Part shown: positions 57,101 through 64,000 of the stretch, piece by piece
Position numbering within the stretch: position 1 is the stretch's first letter
Layout: every line of letters begins with the position of its first letter
Assembly: GCA_048013815.1 (NCBI GenBank)
Contig: CM106586.1
Location: 11,160,001-11,224,000, forward strand
Direction: 5' to 3'
DNA: 64,000 bases
DNA from: Setoptus koraiensis
Lineage: Eukaryota > Arthropoda
Program-made: the position numbers and the translations under genes
Notes under the pieces: generated by a model
Databases searched by the model: none
What the model was told of the DNA's origin: nothing
The model's input: the letters and a program-made list of their open reading frames with translations, nothing else

Positions 57101-57952
57101 TTGTATTGTGAGTGCATCATTTACACAGTAGTAATTAGCGAAACATGTTAGCATTTATCCCTGCTTATTGTTCTTATTGCAAGCGCTGATGTTGCTGCGT
57201 TCACTTGTGTTATCTTTAAATATGTAATCCTCGGAACAGTTACCGGAGATGAACGATGCGATAATATATTTACATTTCTACATGCCAAAGAATGACATAT
57301 CCGACACTGATAGCATCATGAGCACCTATGTGCTGCTCCTACGGTGGTCTATACCGACTGACATTGCGTCGGTGGGCTTTTCATACTGTTGACATTGTAC
57401 GTTGAAGGGCTTGCCAGTTTGATGCAGCTACCGAGGATGGTAGTATGTCCATGTCATGTATTACTAGTTTCTGTTCTCGACAATCATCTCTATGGTTCGA
57501 TGCAGCATACATGATACAATAGAATTGAATTGAAAAGTGAGCTAATTACTACTATTTAACTACATAATGCGCATCACTGATTGTGCTTGCATTGTCACCA
57601 ATCGGATAGTATCATGATTAAACTGTTGATAAGCTTGTTAAAGCTCGACAACTGATATAGTATAATGATATATATTGTTGTTGTTGTTGTTGTTGCTGCT
57701 GCTGCTCTTAGAGGGCACACAGACGATAGAGCATGAGCAACCTTTGCCTCGGCAAAACTTTCTCAATAAGCTCGCTGTTTGAAAATATGGTGGCTCCATA
57801 ACAACCTTTGTTTGAGTGTATGAGTGTTCAAATGATTGTTTGTGTGGTATGTTCACAGTAGTTACACTCTGATCCTACATACTTACGCAACATTAAATCA
57901 TCAAGAATTTAATTTTTCAGCAACAACGGCCAGCTAGGCATTGAAAAGAAAG
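54186..57952. other. Gene-poor interval, 3.8 kb
   Basis: No domain-bearing frame was found. The scattered 60-107-codon ORFs on both strands overlap and look like chance. At 57673-57707 a (GTT)n tract continues into (GCT)n. The SMG7-like and LPP genes diverge from here, so promoters lie at both ends. Confidence 0.5.
57673..57707. repeat. Compound (GTT)n-(GCT)n microsatellite
   Basis: Trinucleotide run ttgttgttg changing to ctgctgctg within about 35 bp. Confidence 0.9.
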
Positions 57953-59356
57953 ATGAGTCATGACGGTCACAGGTACAATTCAAAATCAAACTTAGGCCAC
58001 TATCCCATCGAGGTGTTGCCAGTGTCGCCTGTGGAGGCGCCCAATAGGAAATCGCTGACAATAATGCTACTGTGCGACTTTGTTCCAGCAACAACAGGTG
58101 AGTATAGATAATAGGTGAGGTGAAACAACAACAGCAAGACAATGATGACAAACAACAATGAGTTCTGACAGTGTGTTCAATTCTCATACGTAATGTAATG
58201 CCAATGTCGTGGTACAATTAGTTGGCGTTCTGCTGTTGCTGCAAATAGCCTTTGCATCACCCGTTTGGCGCGGCTTCTATTGCGACGACGAATCCATCAG
58301 ATATCCCTACCGAGAAGAGACTATTCCCTCGTGGTCGCTGTATTCATTGGGAGCCCTGTTGAATTTTGCACTGGCCATCGTTCTGGAATATAGGCAATTT
58401 GTCAGAATGGATTTGATCGATTGGTCGCGATTGAGGGGCCTCAATTTTCGAACCAACAGAGCAAACAAGCAGCTAGAGTCGGCGGCAGCATCGACGGCGC
58501 CCCAATTCGGGCGCAGCGTCGAAATGAAACTGCTCATGAGCATCTACTGTCGTCTAATGTTGTACCTGTTGGGCCTGTTGGCCTCAACATCCATCACGGA
58601 AATATCCAAGTATGGCGTAGGTCGTCTTAGGCCAAACTTTTTCAGTGTGTGCCAGCCAATGATAGGCAACATGGCCAGCGGTCAGTATGTCAACGGCGAA
58701 TACTTTTGTTCGCAAACGCAACACAAATATTTGTATATAACGGATTATTATTGCGCCGCTAACAAGCGAGTGGACGCGCGCTTGTCCTTCATGTCCGGTC
58801 ACTCGTCTTACGCGGCCTATTGCGCCACCTTCGCCTCGGTGAGTTTGCTCATTAATTAATCATATGCAATTAAGCTTATGCATATCAAATGCAAATGCAA
58901 CGTGCAATGTATCACACAATCTTAATTCCGTTCATCTTTGGCCTCAATTGCCAGGTATACCTCCAATCGATGCTGGCCGACACACCCGTTTTCCGGGCAA
59001 CCATCCAATTGACGCTGCTGCTAATGGCCTATTACACGGGACTAACGCGCGTCACCGACCACCGGCACCACTGGTCCGACGTGCTGGCGGGCCTCGCTCA
59101 GGGCACCCTGATGGCGCTGCTCACCTGTCGGTACGTGTGGCCCGCGTACAGACGCAAATGGGCCAGCTATTTGGTGGCGACACAAGCCGAGCAGACCAGC
59201 TTGCTGCACGTGGTGCCGGTGGCCGACCACTCGACGGACCAATCGAGCGAGGGCCTGTCGCCGTCGCACGAGCGGCCGACCTCCGGCGAGCGCTACCGGC
59301 CGTCGACGCGGCTCGAGGAGCCGGTCAGGCTCAGCTACGACGAGTTTGTCGTCTGA
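57953..59356 (+). CDS. PLPP: Lipid phosphate phosphatase (PAP2 superfamily, PLPP/Wunen type)
   Basis: Three exons: 57953-58097, 58222-58838 and 58955-59356 (phases 1 and 0), about 387 residues. Multi-pass membrane enzyme that dephosphorylates phosphatidate, lysophosphatidate and sphingosine-1-phosphate (established for the family). All three catalytic motifs are present: C1 KYGVGRLRP, C2 FMSGHSSYAAY and C3 TRVTDHRHHWSDV. Transmembrane stretches include SLTIMLLCDFVPATT|GVGVLL, LYSLGALLNFALAIVLEY, LYLLGLLAS and IQLTLLLMAYYTG. N-glycosylation-like sites are few. An unusual Gln/Arg-rich cytosolic insert (TNRANKQLESAAASTAPQFG) lies before the third helix. The C-terminal tail is Ser/Glu-rich. GC content rises sharply within exon 3, where the GC-rich block to the right begins. 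Confidence 0.95.
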
Positions 59357-59888
59357 CCGCCTCGTGTCTGGTCGCCAATCAACACAATAACAACGGGCGC
59401 TTGCGAGCCCAACAAAACCACCAAAATTGTCTTGTCGCCCCGTCCCTTCGCCTTGTCGCCCCGTCCCTTCGGCTCGTCGCATCTGATCGCTCGGCGACCG
59501 CACTTCTGCGGTGGCACTTGATTGACTGCCGGCCCGCATCGGCCGACGGGCCTCGCGATGCCAGAGCAGCCGCGGCGGCGAATCCGCGCCAGAGCTCGAG
59601 TCTCTGGTCGAGTCGTTGCCCCCGGGTCGGGTTGTTGTTGCCCGCTCGAGCGACGTTCACATACGATTTGCATAGGCATGCATGATGACGATGGCTCGTA
59701 AGCGAGAGTAAAAGTTTGCTCGACACTTTCGTTGGCCGGCTGCGTGCCGAGCAACCTGCTGGCTGCAAGCGGCAATCTGGCGGCGCTAATGTTGGCCTCA
59801 CGGTCCAGTTGAGCTCACTGTCGCTGTCGGCGACAGCAATAATCGGGCGCGAGCGCCCGCCGTGTTGTGTGCCACGGTCAGTTGCACT

Positions 59889-59950
59889 ATCGACACAATC
59901 GCCAATCGCGAGCCATCGACACAATTGCCAGTCGCGAGCCATCGACTGGC
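59889..59950. repeat. 26-bp tandem repeat, 2.3 copies
   Basis: Unit atcgacacaat..gcgagcc at 59889-59914 repeats at 59915-59940 with two changes and begins again at 59941. Confidence 0.85.
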
Positions 59951-60667
59951 CCCCGTGCCAATCAACAAGTTGGCGCAATCGTTCACGTTACAATTCATGT
60001 TACAATTATGCTGCTGGCGCGCTCATTGCAGCGCCAGCAGCCAGCCCCTCTGGCCGAACTCTGGCCGAACTGTGGCGCCAAGTGGCTGTCGGGCAGCTGC
60101 AATTGCTGATTGTTGCAGCAGCAGCGCCGGCGACAAAAGTTGCGGGTGTCAGCGATCGTGCCCACCACTTACACTGCTCGTATACTTGCTGGCCTCGCAA
60201 TTGCAACAACCAGTTGCTGTTGATCCGACAATCGCCGCGATGACCACCAGCCAGCATGCGCAAACACGAGCCATACGCAAACATGAGCCGTACACGAGCC
60301 ATAATGTGTCAGAGTTGCGCGTGCCCGCTGAACCATTCGGGCCAAATGATTCGGCGATGCGAGCTCGGGGGCTGGCGCGCGCCGCGTTCTTTCTCTGGCG
60401 CGTTTTGCCTCAAAATGCAGAATGCAAACTGCAAAATTGTTGCCCACACTGCAAACACTGTCTAACACTGTGCATGCAAATGGACCGTACCAATTGCGCC
60501 GAGTTGTACAACAACTCGCTGCGCTGGCCCAACATGGGCCGATGTGGTCATCGCAGCAATTGGAACGCGCCAATCATACCGCGTGCCAGTCATATGCAAC
60601 AGTGCGCTTGTACGTGCAGGTCACCGCCAACTCTGGCCACGAGCGTGGGCCCACAGCCTCATGCTAC

Positions 60668-60709
60668 GATTATCGTGGTATGATTATCGTGGTATGACTG
60701 TCGTGGTGC
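60668..60709. repeat. 14-bp tandem repeat, 3 copies
   Basis: gattatcgtggtat at 60668-60681 and 60682-60695, then a diverged copy gactgtcgtggtgc at 60696-60709. Confidence 0.85.
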
Positions 60710-61000
60710 GATAGCATCACGGTGTGGCCATCATGATCGCATTGTTACTGTTGCGACGGCCACAATGGTGCTGACCGCGGCATCGCCGATGCACTCGCAC
60801 GGTAATGAGTGGTCATGATCACTTTGCAGCAGCAGCAGCAGCCTGCCTGTACGTGTGATACGTGCACGTGCGCGTGACCATTAGCTAGTCTGTATATGCA
60901 TAGTTATATGGCACCGCGTCGCAGCACGCTATGCAAATGAGCCGGCCGGCCAGCGGCAGCAAACTACCGCTATACCAAACACCAACCACCAGTAGTTATC

Positions 61001-61047
61001 GCCACTAGTAGTTATAGCCGGCAGTGGCAGCTATAACTACCAGTGGC
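61001..61047. repeat. Hairpin with 18-bp arms
   Basis: gccactagtagttatagc (61001-61018) and gctataactaccagtggc (61030-61047) are reverse complements with one mismatch, separated by 11 bp. A direct partial copy (agtagttatcgcc) lies just left, at about 60991. Confidence 0.85.
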
Positions 61048-61115
61048 GAAGCGCCCGCAGGTCTTGGCAAGGGAGCGCCAAGTTGACCCGCCGATTCAAA
61101 TCTGTCTTGTTAGAA

Positions 61116-61154
61116 TAACATTGTTAGAATAACAATGTTAGACTAACAATGTTA
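61116..61154. promoter_or_regulatory. Three palindromic TAACA(A/T)TGTTA motifs at 14-bp spacing
   Basis: taacattgtta 61116-61126, taacaatgtta 61130-61140 and taacaatgtta 61144-61154, each 3 bp apart. Every copy contains an AACAATG/CATTGTT core, the classical SOX/HMG-box site (established motif). Function here is inference. Confidence 0.6.
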
Positions 61155-61982
61155 CCTTGATCCCCGTTGGCCCGTTGGCAAAATATCGTATTGTCGCACA
61201 TTGCAACAGTTATCGGCGGCTTGTGTCCATCGTTACATAATCTCGTGCCGATACCCGCCACACAACCGAAACCAAATGCGCCACGACGGCGCGAGTAACA
61301 CTACGACGCCAAAGCAACGGCATTTGTGCGTTTTCCGGCCGACGAAACCGGCGTCGCCGTCGAGCTCAATTGATCCAAATAGTTCGATCGTCGCTATTTG
61401 CGCCCCATGACAACGGCAAACAGCAAAGCCGGCCATCAAGCGGATATCCTCTCGTGAGGTTTTTCGTTGCTCCATCTTTTTTGTATTCCCTCATTCCACT
61501 CGACAAATACAAAAATTCCTCTGCGTGCCAGAGAAAACACAAACGCACAAACTGTGTGTGTGTTTTCTCTGGGCGCCATTGTAGTTTTTCGCTTCTCCGG
61601 TTTCCCTTCGAAGTTCGAACAGCGAATTGCAGCAAACACACACACACACACACAGAATCAGTATTGGCGCTGGCAGAAATGTTGAAAGTAACGAATACAA
61701 CGAAAACAGCCAAGAAAAACGTTGGCAAACGACGTTGCGAGCCCAATCACCGATACCTCGGCCGACCGGCATAGCGTCGTTAGTGAGCGCTATTGAACGC
61801 GTACGCGCAGGTAACCATTGCAATTGAGAACTTTGCAACACCAGTGGCATTACATAACACACATAATTACATAATACATGCAGGCGAAGCTGTGGCCTGT
61901 TTGCGATAATGAAGCGGCCGTCTCATTACGCGACCGGCTGATTGTTGGAGGCTCTGCTGGCCAGATGAGGTCCAGTGGCCGA

Positions 61983-62027
61983 TAGTTAGTCAGTGTGTAG
62001 TTAGTCAGTGTATAGTTAGTCATATAG
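61983..62027. repeat. 15-bp tandem repeat, 3 copies
   Basis: tagttagtcagtgtg 61983-61997, tagttagtcagtgta 61998-62012, tagttagtcatatag 62013-62027. Confidence 0.85.
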
Positions 62028-62159
62028 TCAACGACAGTCAACCACGGCAAAACATTACATAATGCCGCTGCTGCTGCTGTTGTCATTTTTGCGTCGCCAG
62101 TCGTGATAGCGTTGCCTGACTCAACTGCCGCCGACCGGTCAGCTGTCGGTAAGTATTGA

Positions 62160-62235
62160 GCGCGCTGTGAGAGGTTATTACGATCTTATATTAGATTATT
62201 TGCTGATAACAGCAAATAATCGTATAACAGCGCGC
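62160..62235. repeat. Nested inverted repeat (multi-stem hairpin)
   Basis: Outer arms gcgcgctgt (62160-62168) and acagcgcgc (62227-62235) are perfect complements. So are the inner arms attatttgctg (62195-62205) and cagcaaataat (62210-62220), with a 4-bp loop. A middle tacgat/atcgta pair (62179-62184, 62219-62224) partly overlaps the inner arm. Confidence 0.8.
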
Positions 62236-64000
62236 CACTGCCGACGGTATGACGCAACGAACGAATGAATGGGCATTTGTGCTACTTTAACATGCTGCTC
62301 AACAATGCAAATGTTCGTACATGTAATACAGTTGCGAGCAGCCCGAGTGTAGAATGATAATTACTTGATTGCGAGCGTCGGTTGTGCTCAAAACCGGCTG
62401 CTCTCTGTTGTGCCAGCCAGCGAATCACGAGCGCCGCAAATTACGTAACGGCCTGCTCCGTGCCAGTACGTGTAAGGCGCGCGCACAAGGTGAGCACGCG
62501 AATCGTGGGAGTTGCCGTTACTAGAGCAACTGGAACATTCTTGCTCGTTGCGCCACTCTCTCCCGCTTTCTCTCACTCTCTGTTGCGCGGCCCGATCGAT
62601 CGTGTTCTGTCGATCGCGCTCAGTCGGTCGTACTGTGTCGGTCGTACGCTGTTGAGCGCACCCGGTGAGTTACGCGATTCGTGCCCGCTCCTTCCGCTCT
62701 CTGTGTGTCACCCGGTTCGTGGTTGCGTGCGTGCTTGGCCGCGCCGTCGGTTGTGCGGCCGACAACGCGGAGTAGCCGGCCAATCGGCACACACACACAC
62801 ACCGGGCATTGAATCAAAGCCGCTCCAGGTTCCAGTTCCGAGTTGCGACTTTGAACGAATTGCGCGCAAGTAAGGCACGCCGCTTACGCGCAACAACCAG
62901 CGCGTGCAGCCGCCGCTAACCAGAGCGAGCACAACCCGCCGGCCGCCAAACAAACTGACAATTGTGAATGAATTAGTGTGGCGCAACAGTTCGCAGCAAA
63001 GCCGGTTACATAAGTAGTAGCGCGTGCCAAATTCTGTTTGCGCTCAGGTACGTATTGTTGCACGAGCAGCAGTGTGTGTGTGTGTGTGTGTGTCCATATT
63101 GGCGCATTTGATTTGATCGTTCGCTGGTCGGTTGTGTGTCGCGCGCGCGCTCTTCTATGCAGCCCATCGCCATAGATGACACAGCAACAGCGAATAGCAC
63201 ACCGGAGATAATTGAACGTTCGCAGGAAGCAACAACCAGTCTAGTTTCGTCACTGAGTTGCCCGCCTTTAGCTGCCCCCATAGTGGCCGATTTGGCGCCC
63301 ATGTGCGCATGCTCGGTGCGCAATCGGTGCGGATAGTTGCGCCGGGGACCCCAGTAAGTTGCACGAGTTGTGGACGAGTCGCAAGCGACGGTTACGTATT
63401 ACAACTACAACCATAGTTGTAATAGTTATGGTTATAATGCGACCAGTTTTGCTTCGCGCGACACTCCACATCATGACAGATATCAGTTGAACGTTGGCGT
63501 CCGTCGCCACGACAACACCCACACCTATCAAACAGAATATCCAATAACGAACGCTCACACGGACCAGACAACTCTTCGCAAGTCACTTCCACCATAGCGA
63601 CCATCGCAAACTTACACGACAACAATCAACAATTGCCTAGTTAATTGCTCAGCAAGTGGCCAGCCAGTTGAGGGAGCCACATTGCTCAGTGTCAAGCATG
63701 ATACATTACAGGTAAAGCAAATCACTCACAAGCACATCTACAACATCCATGTCACCCATACAAGCGCAAGATTGTATGGGCCAATCAATATCGACAGCCG
63801 GTCAAGTCTAAACAAGACTGTGACGCTGTCACCAAGATGAGTATTTCTAGTCAATGAAATAAACTCTAGTCAAAAGCGGAAATGAGAACTAAGCCGAAGT
63901 AGGACTGGCCCAGGCAAAGCCCATTGTCAACCAGATCGTCAACACTAGTAGCCAACGACCATGTTTAATTGAGCGCCGCTACTACAGTGTTCGTCACTGG

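Larger units (their letters stand above)
59357..64000. promoter_or_regulatory. GC- and CpG-rich non-coding block with hairpins and tandem repeats
   Basis: This 4.6-kb block contrasts with the AT-rich rest of the window. Many overlapping ORFs exist in all frames because stops are rare in GC-rich DNA; none shows domains. It contains tandem repeats (26 bp at 59889, 14 bp at 60668, 15 bp at 61983), several strong hairpins and a GT tract (63072-63094). On the plus strand there are several donor-like sites (near 62150, 62488, 62663, 62869, 63047, 63352, 63711). A promoter/leader region of a plus-strand gene starting beyond 64000 is the best guess. Contamination or misjoin is less likely, because LPP exon 3 shares the composition. 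Confidence 0.5.

Noticed and set aside
58864-59685. 273-codon plus-strand ORF overlapping the phosphatase gene
   Set aside because: Out-of-frame shadow of phosphatase exon 3 in GC-rich DNA where stops are rare; no domain.
59042-60683. Many 130-273-codon ORFs on both strands
   Set aside because: Mutually overlapping, Arg/Ala/Ser-rich by composition, no motifs, no consistent frame; non-coding GC-rich sequence explains them.
1-64000. Transposons, LTR or virus-derived elements, tRNA or rRNA genes
   Set aside because: No reverse transcriptase, transposase, integrase or capsid-like frame and no long terminal repeats were seen. GTTCGA-type patches checked by eye do not form cloverleaves.

Overview
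The window is eukaryotic nuclear DNA from an invertebrate, most likely a chelicerate and probably an acariform mite (inference). Genes are compact, with mostly short introns (about 45-300 bp) and GT-AG splice sites, separated by AT-rich spacers full of CA/GT, GA and GTT microsatellites. A 500-bp run of N (4119-4618) is a scaffold gap. The best lineage clue is a row of signal-Ig-Ig units resembling Dscam Ig7-Ig8. That arrangement is known from the shortened Dscam (sDscam) variable cassettes of Chelicerata. I saw no retroviral, LTR, LINE or DNA-transposon coding sequence, no CRISPR array and no convincing tRNA or rRNA.

Layout: 1-600 is the 3' end of a V-ATPase subunit d gene. 601-6048 is gene-poor and contains the gap and a purine-rich inverted repeat. 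6049-7775 (-) encodes a secreted, Gln-rich protein with dibasic sites. 10642-15825 (-) holds three signal-Ig-Ig units. 16658-17073 (+) is a small secreted protein. 17304-18530 (-) and 20373-21599 (+) are two nearly identical EB-type membrane proteins in head-to-head inverted orientation. 21737-22081 (-) is GTSF1. 23002-24222 (+) is pantothenate kinase. 24632-25336 (-) is a four-exon small secreted protein. 25853-27958 (-) is a sphingosine-kinase-like protein with altered catalytic motifs. 29764-31288 (+) is homogentisate 1,2-dioxygenase and 31817-33877 (-) is the FGGY carbohydrate kinase.

The right half has a Thr-rich basic protein (38620-39762, +), an acid lipase (40598-42445, +) and a gene matching only the C-terminal part of IFT122 (43120-45177, +). 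A PITH domain fused to the coiled-coil/GRIP end of a GCC2-type golgin (45732-48352, -) lies head-to-head with stand-alone PITHD1 (48992-49621, +). Then come a short CLIP-like protein with two CAP-Gly domains (50307-51590, -), an SMG7-like protein (52836-54185, -) and a lipid phosphate phosphatase (57953-59356, +). From about 59 kb to the end the DNA becomes GC- and CpG-rich and carries hairpins, short tandem repeats and a series of donor-like splice sites. It looks like the 5' regulatory and leader region of a gene beyond the window.

The genes share no single pathway. The recurring theme is local duplication with divergence: the Ig trio, the inverted EB pair, and the divergent PITH pair of which one copy captured a golgin tail. 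The strongest candidates for something new are the PITH-GRIP fusion, the Ig cassette row, the sequence-homogenised inverted EB pair, the altered sphingosine-kinase-like protein and the IFT122 C-terminus without its WD40 half. Exon borders were set by hand from GT/AG sites, reading phase and family alignment from memory; no transcript data were available.
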